Shown: positions 25,988-35,530, counted from the stretch's first letter. The stretch is DNA of 64,000 nt from Geminocystis sp. NIES-3708 (GCF_001548095.1 NZ_AP014815.1:2789656-2853655), one strand, 5' to 3'. The notes: a model not told the origin generated them from the letters alone. Numbers and translations are program-made.

Positions 25988-27235
25988 CTATTGTCCGACT
26001 ATTGATGTACAAAGAAAATCGTCTTGAAAATAATCATTAGCAACTCTTTGTATATCATCTAGAGTAACGTTAGTGATTTCTTGAGGAAAAATGGTATCGT
26101 ATTCAATTCCTAATCCTAAAGTTTCATACCAACCAAAAATTTGAGCAAACTCGCCATTGGTTTGTTTTCCTAAAGCATATTGTCCTAATAATTTACTTTT
26201 TGCTGTTTCTAGCTCTTCGATACTTAGTTTATTTTTTCTTAGGCGCTGAATTTCATTATATAATCCTTCTTTTCCTATGTCTGTATTGTTAGGAGACGTA
26301 CCCATATAAACCACAAATTGAGATTTATCGAGACGAGTAGGATAAAAAGCGGAAACATCATAAGCTAATCCTCTTTTTTCTCTCAATTCCACAAATAAAC
26401 GGCTAGAAAGTCCATTTCCTAAATAAGTTGTTAATAATTTGAGTACAGGATAATCAAGATGTTTCATTTCTGGTGCAAGGTAGCCCATCATAATAATAGA
26501 TTGTTGAGTTTCTTGGTTAAGTTTTCGATAATTTGATTGAGGAGAAAGAGGATAAGGGGTAAATTGAGGGGTTTTCATGTTCAATGGTTGCCAATCACCG
26601 AAAATTTCTTCCACAATTAAAATTGCTTGATCTAAATTTATTTTTCCTGCTAAACTGATCGTTAAATTATTCGGAGTAAAGTGTTTATTATGACAGTGTT
26701 TTAAATCCTTTACAGTTAACTCCGTGACAGTTTTTTCAGTGCCTAAAACCGAAAACCCATAGGGATGCTCACCATAAATCATTTCTCTAAGTTGACTAAA
26801 GGCAAGATTAAAGGGTTGTTCTTTCTGAGATAAAATATTTTGTAAAATAAGTTTCTTTTCTAGTTCGATTTCATGGTCAGGAAAGGAAGGAAACCGCAAA
26901 ATCTCGGCGGCTAAGGCTAAAATTTCGGGAAAATCGGCAGTAATGGTTTTTAAACTAACTAAAAAGTAATCGTTAGAAGTATCTGTGCTTAATCCTGCAC
27001 CAATAGATTCTACTTTTTGTGCAATTTCTAAGGATGATAGACTCTGAGTGCCTTTAGACATTACACTGGCTAACAGGTGAAAAATTCCTGCTTGATGAGT
27101 TGATTCCCATAAACTTCCTGCATGACGACAAAAAATTCTTCCAGCAATGATTTCTGTGGTAGGATTCTCAATAACTATAAGAGTTATGCCGTTACTTAAA
27201 GTCGTTTTTTGTATATGTTTTTGATTTGCTTTCAC
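25988..27235 (-). CDS. M16-family peptidase homologue lacking the zinc motif
   Basis: A 415-residue M16 (insulinase/processing peptidase) protein with both M16 halves. The C-terminal half keeps 'SRLFVELREKRGLAYDVSAFY' (the R/Y substrate-binding pair of M16). In the N-terminal half the place of the HxxEH zinc site reads HLLAS within 'GIFHLLASVMSKGT', so only the first His remains. Bacterial M16B enzymes often consist of one catalytic and one non-catalytic subunit encoded as neighbours. This is the non-catalytic type, and no partner gene is adjacent. The partner may be elsewhere. Confidence 0.88.
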   Translation of the reverse strand: MKANQKHIQKTTLSNGITLIVIENPTTEIIAGRIFCRHAGSLWESTHQAGIFHLLASVMSKGTQSLSSLEIAQKVESIGAGLSTDTSNDYFLVSLKTITADFPEILALAAEILRFPSFPDHEIELEKKLILQNILSQKEQPFNLAFSQLREMIYGEHPYGFSVLGTEKTVTELTVKDLKHCHNKHFTPNNLTISLAGKINLDQAILIVEEIFGDWQPLNMKTPQFTPYPLSPQSNYRKLNQETQQSIIMMGYLAPEMKHLDYPVLKLLTTYLGNGLSSRLFVELREKRGLAYDVSAFYPTRLDKSQFVVYMGTSPNNTDIGKEGLYNEIQRLRKNKLSIEELETAKSKLLGQYALGKQTNGEFAQIFGWYETLGLGIEYDTIFPQEITNVTLDDIQRVANDYFQDDFLCTSIVGQ

Positions 27236-27263
27236 TGACTATAATTTTTCAAGTACATTTTCA

Positions 27264-27320
27264 TCAATAATTAATTATTTACTATCAATTATTGATTATT
27301 AATTATTAACTATTCATTAT
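27264..27320. repeat. AT-rich TTAATTATT-type intergenic repeat
   Basis: TCAATAATTAATTATTTACT followed by ATCAATTATTGATTATTAAT and TATTAACTATTCATT, in the divergent gap between the M16 homologue and moeA. It uses the same vocabulary as 24548-24590. Its last bases include the ATG context of moeA. Confidence 0.55.
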
Positions 27321-28542
27321 GCTCACTGTTAACGAAGTTGAAAAATTTATTTTGAATTTAGTAAAACCGATTACTGATAAAGAGTTAGTACCTTTATCTC
27401 AAGCTACTAATCGTATTTTGGCTGAAAATATCTCCTCTTCTTTTGATTTTCCCTATGATGATAATTCCGCAATGGATGGTTATGCGGTTAAATATCAGAA
27501 TGTGGCGATGGCAAGTCAAGATTCTCCTGTGTCTTTAAAAATAATAGAAGAAATTCCAGCTGGATATTGTCCACAAAAAACTATTTTAGATGGTGAAACT
27601 TCTCGAATTTTTACTGGGGCAATTTTACCTCAAGGAGCTGATTCCATTGTTATTCAAGAGAATACGCAACGAGAAGGAGATCAAATTAAAGTGTTTGCTT
27701 CTCCTCTCAAGAATGAATTTGTCCGTTATCAAGGCTCTTATTATCGAGCTGGTGAGTGTTTACTGTCCGCAGGTTACAAAATTAATCCTCCTGAAATGGC
27801 TATTTTAGCAGCCGCTCAATGTTTGGAAGTACCTGTTATACGATCGCCAATTATTGCAATTCTTTCCACTGGAGATGAGTTAATAGCACCAGAAGAATCT
27901 ATGGAAAAAGGAAAAATCATAGACTCTAATCAATATTTATTAGCCAGTTTCATTCAACAAAATGGTGGTATTCCTTTATCCTTGGGCATTATTCCTGATC
28001 ATCCTTTGGCACTGGAAAATGCCATTAAAGAAGCCTTGAATCAAGCTGACTGGGTAATTTCCACTGGTGGGGTTTCTGTGGGAGATTATGATTATGTAGA
28101 TCAAGTATTGGAAAAATTAGGAGGAAAAATTCACGTTAAAGGAGTGAAAATGAAGCCGGGAAAACCTTTGACTGTCGCAACTTTTTGCCACGATAAACTA
28201 TATTTTGGTATTCCGGGGAATCCCGTTTCCACAATGGTAACTTGTTGGCGTTTTTTACAAACGGCTATAGAAAAATTATCCGCCAAAAAAAATTATAGTT
28301 ATCCTTCCATTGTCAAAGGAATTACTTTTAATAATTTGCGATCGCAAGGTACAAGAGAAACTTATGTCTGGGGTAATGTGAGCTTGATAAAAGGACATTA
28401 TCAGTTTACTATTGCCAAAGGTTCTCATAATTCAGGAAACCTTGTTAATTTACAACAAATTAATGGTTTAGCCATAATCCCTATCAATACAAATTTAATC
28501 GAAATTGGTGACGATGTAGAAATAATGTTAGTGAATAATTAA
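27319..28542 (+). CDS. moeA: Molybdopterin molybdenumtransferase
   Basis: A 407-residue MoeA with 'DNSAMDGYAVK' (residues ~51-62), 'GEIF/ARIFTGAILPQGADSIVIQE'-type text, 'ILSTGDEL', 'STGGVSVGDYDYV' and 'GIPGNPVSTMVTCWRF', all diagnostic. It inserts molybdate into adenylated molybdopterin to make molybdenum cofactor. A molybdoenzyme of the FdhF/YdeP type is encoded at 40129-42357, a plausible consumer along with nitrate reductase. It is followed on the same strand by a permease pair with a 53-bp gap. Confidence 0.95.
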   Translation: MLTVNEVEKFILNLVKPITDKELVPLSQATNRILAENISSSFDFPYDDNSAMDGYAVKYQNVAMASQDSPVSLKIIEEIPAGYCPQKTILDGETSRIFTGAILPQGADSIVIQENTQREGDQIKVFASPLKNEFVRYQGSYYRAGECLLSAGYKINPPEMAILAAAQCLEVPVIRSPIIAILSTGDELIAPEESMEKGKIIDSNQYLLASFIQQNGGIPLSLGIIPDHPLALENAIKEALNQADWVISTGGVSVGDYDYVDQVLEKLGGKIHVKGVKMKPGKPLTVATFCHDKLYFGIPGNPVSTMVTCWRFLQTAIEKLSAKKNYSYPSIVKGITFNNLRSQGTRETYVWGNVSLIKGHYQFTIAKGSHNSGNLVNLQQINGLAIIPINTNLIEIGDDVEIMLVNN

Positions 28543-28595
28543 TAATTAACAATTGATAGCTAACAATTGCTCATTATCTATGTCCCAAAAAATTT

Positions 28596-29630
28596 ATGAC
28601 TCAAATATATAGTGCTTTTACATTATTTACCAGTTTATTAGTAGAAGCAATGCCTTTTCTTCTAATTGGGGTATTGTTATCTAGTAGTCTCATCTTTTTT
28701 ATGGATGAAAATACACTAATTACTAAACTTCCTAAAAATCCTTTTTTCGGAGCAATTATTGGCAGTATTTTTGGTTTTTTCTTCCCTGTTTGTGAGTGCG
28801 GTAATGTTCCTGTCGCCCGTCAATTTTTATTAAAAGGTTTACCAACTTCTGTGGCAATTTCTTTCCTTTTAGCCGCACCAGCAGTAAATCCAATTGTCTT
28901 ATGGTCAACTTATGTCGCTTTTCGAGGACAACCTCATATTGTTTGGTTAAGAATTACTTTTTCACTCATTATTGCTATTACTATTGGTTGTATTTTTAGT
29001 TTTCAATCTGATCCTCGTCCTCTATTAAAACCAATACTGGCAAAACGTTTAACGGTTTTAATGAATATAAATGAAGCGGAAAAATCATGTCCTAAACAGA
29101 CAAAAGTAAAAGAATATAGTTTGTTGCAGTCAGGAAGTTTTATTCTAGGGGAGGAAGGTAAAACAATCAAGATGGATGAAAATTTATTGACAACTAAGAA
29201 TACCAATAATATCAAAATTTCAGGGTGGCAAAAATGGGATTTATTTATTAATAACGTACAAATTGAGTTAAGAGAATTAGGCGGTATTTTAATTTTAGGT
29301 AGTGCTATTGCCGCATCTATCCAAGTTTTTGTTCCCAGAGAAATTATTTTAAATTTAGGACAAGATACTATCACTTCTATTGTAGCAATGATGATTTTAG
29401 CTGCGGTAGTTTCTATTTGTTCAACAGTAGATTCTTTTTTTGTGTTGTCTTTTGCTTCAACTTTTACGACAGGATCTTTAGTTGCTTTTTTAGTTTTTGG
29501 ACCTATGATTGATATTAAAGGAATTGGTTTAATGTTATCTATTTTTAAGCCAAAAATGATTATTTATCTAACGGCAATCGCAGCTCAATTAACTTTTATT
29601 TTTACTCTATCCTATAGTTATCTATTTTAA
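28596..29630 (+). CDS. DUF318-type permease
   Basis: A 344-residue membrane protein of the DUF318/ArsP-YraQ permease family. 'FPVCECGNVPVARQFLLKGLPTSVAISFLLAAPAVNPIVLWSTYVAF' (residues ~65-110) is the conserved core with a Cys-x-Cys, and 'SICSTVDSFFVLSFAST' is the second signature. It has about eight hydrophobic helices, with a hydrophilic loop in the middle (~150-205). The transported solute is unknown in most members. It is paired with the next gene (21-bp gap), a conserved combination of permease and TIGR03943 protein. Confidence 0.88.
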   Translation: MTQIYSAFTLFTSLLVEAMPFLLIGVLLSSSLIFFMDENTLITKLPKNPFFGAIIGSIFGFFFPVCECGNVPVARQFLLKGLPTSVAISFLLAAPAVNPIVLWSTYVAFRGQPHIVWLRITFSLIIAITIGCIFSFQSDPRPLLKPILAKRLTVLMNINEAEKSCPKQTKVKEYSLLQSGSFILGEEGKTIKMDENLLTTKNTNNIKISGWQKWDLFINNVQIELRELGGILILGSAIAASIQVFVPREIILNLGQDTITSIVAMMILAAVVSICSTVDSFFVLSFASTFTTGSLVAFLVFGPMIDIKGIGLMLSIFKPKMIIYLTAIAAQLTFIFTLSYSYLF

Positions 29631-29651
29631 ATCTAAAAATAATCAAAGCAA

Positions 29652-30455
29652 ATGAAAAATATTAAAAGGAAAGAATTAATATTTAATATCTTAAATATAT
29701 TTGCAATTTTTTTATGGGCATTATTATTGTTTAAATATTGGTTTACTGGAGAATTAAATTTATTAATTCATCCTAATTATTTTATATTAGTATTGGTAAG
29801 TAGTATTATTTTATTCTTATTATCCATCGCTAATATTATTCAATTAATTATTTATAATCAACGAAATTATAATCGAAACAATTCTGCAAATAATCAATAC
29901 TCTAAATTATTACCAAAAGGATGGGCTAGTAGTTTATTAAGTTTTGTCGCAATATTAGGCTTAATAACTAAACCTATGGTATTAAGTAGTCAAACAGCGA
30001 TGCAAAGAGGAGTAATAGATTCTTTACCACCGACTACGTTAGAAACTCAATCTTTTCTCACTCAAACATCTCCCGAAAAACGTTCTCTCATAGAATGGGT
30101 GAGAACTTTAAATGCTTATCCCGAACCTGATACCTATACAGGGCAACCAGCTAATATTACAGGTTTTGTTGTCCATTTCGATCATTTACCTGATAATTAT
30201 ATCTACTTATCCCGTTTTGTTCTTACCTGTTGTGCCGTAGATGCTTATCCTGTCGGTATTCTTGTGGAATTACCAAAATCCAGAAACAATTTTCCTGTTG
30301 ATAGTTGGTTAGAAATACAAGGAATTATGAAGACAGAAATTTTACCCCGCCTTGATTCTTTTCCCTCAATAGAGACAAAAGACAAGCGCCAATTAGTCTT
30401 AAAAGCGAAAGAAGTTAAAGTTATTCCTACACCTAAAAATCCTTACGATTACTAA
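29652..30455 (+). CDS. TIGR03943-family putative permease partner
   Basis: A 267-residue protein with two N-terminal helices (residues ~10-30 and 40-65), a third near 95-110, and a soluble C-terminal domain holding 'YTGQPANITGFVVHFDHLPDNYIYLSRFVLTCCAVDAYPVGILVE', the family hallmark with a CC pair. It is consistently next to DUF318 permeases. Such pairs are sometimes linked to zinc or CobW-type genes, but no CobW gene is present here. Function inferred only as a permease subunit. Confidence 0.85.
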   Translation: MKNIKRKELIFNILNIFAIFLWALLLFKYWFTGELNLLIHPNYFILVLVSSIILFLLSIANIIQLIIYNQRNYNRNNSANNQYSKLLPKGWASSLLSFVAILGLITKPMVLSSQTAMQRGVIDSLPPTTLETQSFLTQTSPEKRSLIEWVRTLNAYPEPDTYTGQPANITGFVVHFDHLPDNYIYLSRFVLTCCAVDAYPVGILVELPKSRNNFPVDSWLEIQGIMKTEILPRLDSFPSIETKDKRQLVLKAKEVKVIPTPKNPYDY

Positions 30456-30466
30456 CTTATTGCTTA

Positions 30467-30547
30467 TGCGGACGGAGAGACTCGAACTCTCACATCAGAG
30501 ATACTAGAACCTAAATCTAGCGCGTCTACCAATTCCGCCACGTCCGC
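30467..30547 (-). tRNA. tRNA-Leu (UAG)
   Basis: An 81-nt tRNA on the minus strand. The acceptor stem is GCGGACG paired with CGTCCGC plus discriminator A. The D arm contains GGCGGAATTGGTAGACGCGC and the anticodon stem CTAGA/TCTAG encloses loop TTTAGGT (anticodon TAG, complement of 30511-30513). There is a class II variable arm, and the T arm holds GTTCGAGTC. The 3' CCA is not encoded, as is usual in cyanobacteria. Confidence 0.95.
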
Positions 30548-30702
30548 TTGAACAGTATCTACTATAATAACAGTCTTCGTTAAATAATTCAACTAGACAT
30601 AGCAGATAACTAATTGATTAGGACATTTTTCTGTTAGTTATTACCTTTAACAAAAATTTATTCGTACTAAATATTCCCTTTCTTGCTATGGATAGATCGT
30701 GA

Positions 30703-32034
30703 TTACGAATCCTTGATATTCATTTGAGAAAAAGTTAAGGCTTTTCCTCTTATATTGGTATTAAGTTTTCCCTTTTCTAAAACAATATCACCATTAACAA
30801 TAGTATAAATAGGCCAACCTGTTAAATTCCAACCTTCAAAAGGACTCCATCCGCATTTTGTCGCTAAATTTTCTTTTAACACGGGTTGATAGTTGTTTAA
30901 ATCTACTAAAATCAAATCAGCATCATAGCCGATTTTTATTTCCCCTTTATTTTGTATTTGATACAGTTTAGCTGGATTAGTACACATCCATGTTACCACC
31001 TGAGCAAGGGTACAACGTCCTTTTTTATACTCTGTTAACATCAGTGGTAATGAAGTCTCAACTCCTGGCATTCCCGAAGGGCTATGGGGATAGGGTTTGG
31101 CTTTTTCTTCTAAGGTGTGGGGAGCATGATCTGTTGCAATACAGTCGATTACTCCATCTAATAATGCTTTCCATAAAATTTCGTTATTTTCAGGCGATCG
31201 CAAAGGTGGGTTCATTTGTGCTAAAGTGCCTATTCTTTGATAATCATTAGTATTGAGTAGAAGATGTTGAGGGGTGACTTCAGTAGAAATCCAAGGAGTC
31301 TTGTTTTCTCGTAAATATTCAGCTTCGATACCAGTGCTAAGATGGAGGATGTGTAAACGCCGTTGATATTTATTAGCTAATTTTACTGCCAATTTAGTAG
31401 CATTTAGGGCCGCTTCTTCATCTTGAATGACAGAGTGAATAGCAGGATTGGTATTATCTTTAAACAGTTTTTTTCTTTCTATAATTCTAGCTTGATCTTC
31501 GGCATGAACAGCAATTAAACGACTACCTTTAGCAAAAATAGGTTCAATTTCAGCCTCGGTACTTACTAATAATGCACCATGATTTGATCCCATAAAAATC
31601 TTTATACCACAAGCAGGATTAGCATTGCGTAAATCATCTAAATTTTCAGCCGTAGCACCCATAAAGAAGCCATAATTAACTAAACATTTTTGACTGGCAC
31701 GGTGTAACTTATCATCTAATATTGCTTGAGTAGTAGTTAAAGGGATAGTATTAGGCATTTCGAGAAAGGATGTGACTCCCCCTTTAGCACAAGCACAAGA
31801 AGCGGTAAAAAGGTCTTCTTTATGGGTTAATCCAGGTTCACGAAAATGCACTTGCGGATCGATTACCCCAGGTAGTAAAGTTAAGCCCGTAGCATCGATA
31901 ATTGTTGCAGAATCGGCAGTTAATTCCGTGCCAATTTCAGCTATTTTGCCATCTTTGATGAGCAAATCTCCTAAAAAAATATCGCCGTTGGATAATAAAA
32001 TTTCGGCATGATGAATTAATAAATTAGAAGTCAT
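30703..32034 (-). CDS. pyrC: Dihydroorotase (class I, cyanobacterial type)
   Basis: A 443-residue cyclic amidohydrolase. The family text is 'LLPGVIDPQVHFREPGLTHKEDL', 'NYGFFMGATAENL', 'SRLIAVHAEDQARI', 'LHILHLST', 'CIATDHAPHTLEEK' and a C-terminal 'ILVDLNNYQP...GWNLTGWPIYTIVNG'. It would close carbamoyl-aspartate to dihydroorotate in pyrimidine synthesis. In the first metal motif the usual HxH is QVH here (Gln replaces the first His), while the later His and Asp ligands (HAED, HLS, DHAP) are present. I believe this variant also occurs in other cyanobacterial homologues, so a true PyrC is likely but not certain. Confidence 0.82.
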   Translation of the reverse strand: MTSNLLIHHAEILLSNGDIFLGDLLIKDGKIAEIGTELTADSATIIDATGLTLLPGVIDPQVHFREPGLTHKEDLFTASCACAKGGVTSFLEMPNTIPLTTTQAILDDKLHRASQKCLVNYGFFMGATAENLDDLRNANPACGIKIFMGSNHGALLVSTEAEIEPIFAKGSRLIAVHAEDQARIIERKKLFKDNTNPAIHSVIQDEEAALNATKLAVKLANKYQRRLHILHLSTGIEAEYLRENKTPWISTEVTPQHLLLNTNDYQRIGTLAQMNPPLRSPENNEILWKALLDGVIDCIATDHAPHTLEEKAKPYPHSPSGMPGVETSLPLMLTEYKKGRCTLAQVVTWMCTNPAKLYQIQNKGEIKIGYDADLILVDLNNYQPVLKENLATKCGWSPFEGWNLTGWPIYTIVNGDIVLEKGKLNTNIRGKALTFSQMNIKDS

Positions 32035-32159
32035 AGTTATAATTAATTATTGATAATAAATAATTATTTAAGCAATATTGCCATAGCTTTGCAAATATTT
32101 TTTTAGCTACTAAATTATTTATACTTATTTATTGATATTATAGTTTAATATTCTAATCC

Positions 32160-33671
32160 ATGAAAAATAATCAATCGACAAAATCGCAACAAAAATTATC
32201 ATTCTTTTTTAAACTTTTAAATTGGTATTCAGATCGATTATTTATTGCTAGAATAATGGCAGTTATTTCAGTATTAAACTTTGGAGTTGTGCTTTTTGAT
32301 ATAACTTATATTCCTTTAAGAGATATATGGTTAAATGGGAAAGTAACCGTAGGAAAAATTAAAATTGCTTCCCATGAATTTGACGGTGTAACTTTTAAGA
32401 TTTTACCTCAATCTTTAAGAGAGAAAATAATTCAGTATGATGTCATAAAAGGAATTGAACCTTATCGAGATACTCAAGAGTATTTAGAAGAAGTTAATAG
32501 ATTAGAAAAAAGTATTAATCAGTCGGGATTAAGTAGTGAAGAAACAGCGAAAATTTTAGAAAATTTAAGACAAATGAGTGCTAATATGATCTCTGAAGAT
32601 CCTTTTAGAATAGCGAATAAAAGTGGGACTTTAGAAATCATAAAAAATAGGATGCGAGAACATATGAGCATATATATTGATAATCCTAGGAACTCTTCTA
32701 CTATTGCTTTTACATCTTTTTGGACAGAAAATCATCTTAAAAATAATAATATAGAAAGGCAATTAACTTTTTTTAACCAACAAATAAAACCGTTAATTAG
32801 AACTAATTATTTCCGCCCTATCGGAGAAAATGGACAATTTGTTGATTATTTTGGCTTGATAGATTTTCCTTTTATTGTCATTATTTTTTATGATTTTATT
32901 ATTCGGTGTCTTTTTATTAGTATGCGCTATCAAGGAGTTAAATTTCAAGATGCTATTCTATGGCGTTGGTATGATTTAATTTTCTTTTTACCTACTTTCC
33001 GATGGTTAAGAATTATTCCCATAATCATTCGTTTAGATGAAGCGAAATTATTGGATTCTAAGAGAATTAAAAAACAACTGAGTAAAGGTTTTGTTGCAGA
33101 AATTGCAGGAGACATAACCCAAGTTGTCATATTGAGAATTGTTAATCAAATTCAAAAAACTATTGAAAAAGGAGAAATAGAAAAAGTATTATTTAAGGAA
33201 GAAGAGAGAAGAGAATATATTGATTTGAATAATATTAATGAAACGTCAGAAATTATCAAAATACTAATTAATTTGGTAGTTTATGAAATGTTACCAGAAA
33301 TTCGTCCAGAAGTCGAAATTTTACTTACCTATATTTTTGCAAAAACTATCATCGAATCTCCTGTTTATCAAAACATCAATTATCTACCTTTGCCAAAAAA
33401 TTTTCCTCAAGATATTAGTAATAAACTAGCTACCCAATTTTATCAAATCTTTTTAAATACTATTAATAATATGTTAAAAGAAGATCTTATTTTTGAGAAA
33501 CATTTAGAACAAATTATTAATAAATCTACCAGAATTATGAGTTTACGTCCTAATGCTAGATATGATATCAATAAAATAGAGGAATTATTAGTTATTTTAT
33601 TGGAAGAAGTTAAAGTTAATTATATTCAAGAACTATCTGATGAAGATATTGAAGAATTAATGAAAAATTAA
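32160..33671 (+). CDS. Membrane protein of unknown function
   Basis: 503 residues, not recognised beyond its look of a conserved cyanobacterial membrane protein. One N-terminal transmembrane segment lies at residues ~30-52 (ARIMAVISVLNFGVVLFDITY). A hydrophilic helical region of about 180 residues follows, then a membrane part at ~235-260 (FPFIVIIFYDFIIRCLFISM) and ~275-300 (WRWYDLIFFLPTFRWLRIIPII). The latter has regularly spaced Arg residues reminiscent of a voltage-sensor helix; this is a visual impression only. The C-terminal 200 residues are hydrophilic and helical. It diverges from pyrC across 125 bp of AT-rich DNA. Confidence 0.75.
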   Translation: MKNNQSTKSQQKLSFFFKLLNWYSDRLFIARIMAVISVLNFGVVLFDITYIPLRDIWLNGKVTVGKIKIASHEFDGVTFKILPQSLREKIIQYDVIKGIEPYRDTQEYLEEVNRLEKSINQSGLSSEETAKILENLRQMSANMISEDPFRIANKSGTLEIIKNRMREHMSIYIDNPRNSSTIAFTSFWTENHLKNNNIERQLTFFNQQIKPLIRTNYFRPIGENGQFVDYFGLIDFPFIVIIFYDFIIRCLFISMRYQGVKFQDAILWRWYDLIFFLPTFRWLRIIPIIIRLDEAKLLDSKRIKKQLSKGFVAEIAGDITQVVILRIVNQIQKTIEKGEIEKVLFKEEERREYIDLNNINETSEIIKILINLVVYEMLPEIRPEVEILLTYIFAKTIIESPVYQNINYLPLPKNFPQDISNKLATQFYQIFLNTINNMLKEDLIFEKHLEQIINKSTRIMSLRPNARYDINKIEELLVILLEEVKVNYIQELSDEDIEELMKN

Positions 33672-33744
33672 TCCTTAATAATTTAAACTTAGTCTTTGTT
33701 AATAAAATTTAAGCATTTCCTAAGCTTTAATAAGTTTTTTGCTA

Positions 33745-34026
33745 CTATTTACTATAATAAAACGCAATTTCTTTATCTTTTAAAGGAGCAAAATTAGCGT
33801 CAATCAACTTTTGATTAAGTTCATCTTGGGGTATATGTTTAGCCCCGATTCGCACAATTCTTGAACGCATAGTATTACTTACTCCGCTACGTTGTCTTTG
33901 ACCTTCTAATCCCATCACCTGATTATATAAATCTATTTTTGCTGTGGGGATTTCACTGCCATCAAAATCAATTCCTTTTGCGATCGCTTGATCAACTGCA
34001 TCAGCTCCAGTGGTTAAATTAGTCAT
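33745..34026 (-). CDS. Small conserved cyanobacterial protein (DUF4090-like)
   Basis: A 93-residue soluble protein. 'GADAVDQAIAKGIDFDGSEIPTAKIDLYNQVMGLE' and 'RQRSGVSNTMRSRIVRIGAKHIPQDELNQ' match, from memory, the cyanobacterium-restricted DUF4090 family. No known function, no membrane segment and no signal peptide. It is convergent with the preceding membrane-protein gene. Confidence 0.75.
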   Translation of the reverse strand: MTNLTTGADAVDQAIAKGIDFDGSEIPTAKIDLYNQVMGLEGQRQRSGVSNTMRSRIVRIGAKHIPQDELNQKLIDANFAPLKDKEIAFYYSK

Positions 34027-34363
34027 AATAAATTTATATTAACTATTTAACTTTTTATCATATCATCACAGAGGAAAATGTCAAGAAAATTAGTTAGGTT
34101 ATATTCCATTTTTCTTGATTGTTCATTGCTACAAATTTTTTATAATCAAAATTTAAAACTATGATTTTTTCTATACCTAAATCATCAATAGTTTTTACCA
34201 CTAATCTTAAATAATTTAATCTTATAATGTTAGTTTCTTTTTTTATTTATGTATATTTTGATAATTTTCTTATTGATTTAGTGTGTTCTTAAAATATTAA
34301 ACATATATACTTATCAAATTTATAATTACTTTGTTATTTGATAAAATATACAGAATCTAGGTA
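34027..34363. other. Intergenic with a short coding-like remnant
   Basis: Mostly AT-rich DNA. On the minus strand 34094-34225 reads RLNYLRLVVKTIDDLGIEKI, then IVLNFDYKKFVAMNNQEKWN, IT and a stop. This looks protein-coding but has no ATG and only 44 codons. I cannot assign it. It may be the end of a lost gene. Confidence 0.3.
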
Positions 34364-35410
34364 TTAACAAATACGAGGTAACTGTTCGCCACTTAACAAA
34401 TTAATAACTCTTTTTCCCCCAATTTTACTATTTAGAATCACCATAGAATTTTTACTTTTTTTTACTTTACCAATTATATTAGCACTAGAATTTTCTGCTT
34501 TTAAAATAGTTAAACTTTTATCGACATCTTCTTCAGAAATAAACATTATAAATCTACCTTCATTTGCTACATAAAGAGGATCAAAACCTAATATTTCACA
34601 CGCACCTTTTACTTCTTCTTGAACATCAATAGCATTCTCATTAATCGTAATTTCTATATTAGCAGAAAAAGCAATTTCATTCAATGCACTAGCTAATCCT
34701 CCCCTTGTTAAATCTCGTAAACAATTAATTTTAATTCCCGCATTTATTAAATCTAAAATAATTTTTGTAACTGGTGCAGAATCACTTTTAATAGAGGTTT
34801 CAAACTCTAAACCTTCTCTAATTGCCATAATTGCAATGCCATGTTGTCCAATATCTCCACTAAGAATAACCATGTCATTAGATTTTATAGAGTGAGGATT
34901 AATATCTAAATTATGGTTAATAATTCCGATGCCAGAAGTGTTAATAAAAATTTGATCACCTTTTCCTTTTTCAACAACTTTAGTATCCCCAGTAACTATT
35001 TTTACGCTACTTATTTCTGATGCTTTTTTTATAGATTGTATAATTCGCCATAACGTAGCAATTTCTAATCCTTCTTCGAGAATAAAACTTAAACTTAAAT
35101 AGAGAGGAATCGCCCCAGACATTGCTAAGTCATTTACTGTACCATAAACCGCCATCGAACCAATATCACCCCCCGGAAAAAATAGAGGATTTACCACATA
35201 AGAATCTGTTGTGAAAGCAATTTTTTTACTAGATAAATTAAGCACTGCTGAATCATGTTCAATATAATTTTTATCTTGAAAAGTAGCCAAAAACATATTA
35301 TTAATTAACTCTCTCATTAACTTGCCACCGCTACCATGACCTAATAAAATATGGGAATATTTATCCATAGGTAAAGGACAATTTAATTGAAAATTACTAT
35401 TCTCTTGCAT
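34364..35410 (-). CDS. hypE: Hydrogenase maturation protein HypE
   Basis: A 348-residue AIR-synthase-like protein ending in the HypE hallmark PRIC, whose terminal Cys is converted to thiocarbamate and then thiocyanate as the donor of the CN ligands of NiFe hydrogenase. The N-terminal 'LGHGSGGKLMRELI' and 'DSAVLNLSSKKIAFTTDSYVVNPLFFPGGDIGSMAVYGTVNDLAMSGA' form the ATP site. It works with HypF. It is divergent from hypD across 120 bp, and no other hyp or hydrogenase structural gene is in the window. Confidence 0.96.
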   Translation of the reverse strand: MQENSNFQLNCPLPMDKYSHILLGHGSGGKLMRELINNMFLATFQDKNYIEHDSAVLNLSSKKIAFTTDSYVVNPLFFPGGDIGSMAVYGTVNDLAMSGAIPLYLSLSFILEEGLEIATLWRIIQSIKKASEISSVKIVTGDTKVVEKGKGDQIFINTSGIGIINHNLDINPHSIKSNDMVILSGDIGQHGIAIMAIREGLEFETSIKSDSAPVTKIILDLINAGIKINCLRDLTRGGLASALNEIAFSANIEITINENAIDVQEEVKGACEILGFDPLYVANEGRFIMFISEEDVDKSLTILKAENSSANIIGKVKKSKNSMVILNSKIGGKRVINLLSGEQLPRIC

Positions 35411-35530
35411 AATATTTATATATAATTTTATGATTGATTATAATATAAATAATAATAATTTAAGCAAGTAATTAATTGATATTTTCACTAAAAAAAATGT
35501 TAAAATCAAAAAAATATTACTGACAATATC

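Noticed and set aside
28760-29374. Minus-strand frame over the DUF318 permease
   Set aside because: It lies entirely inside a strongly recognised plus-strand gene.
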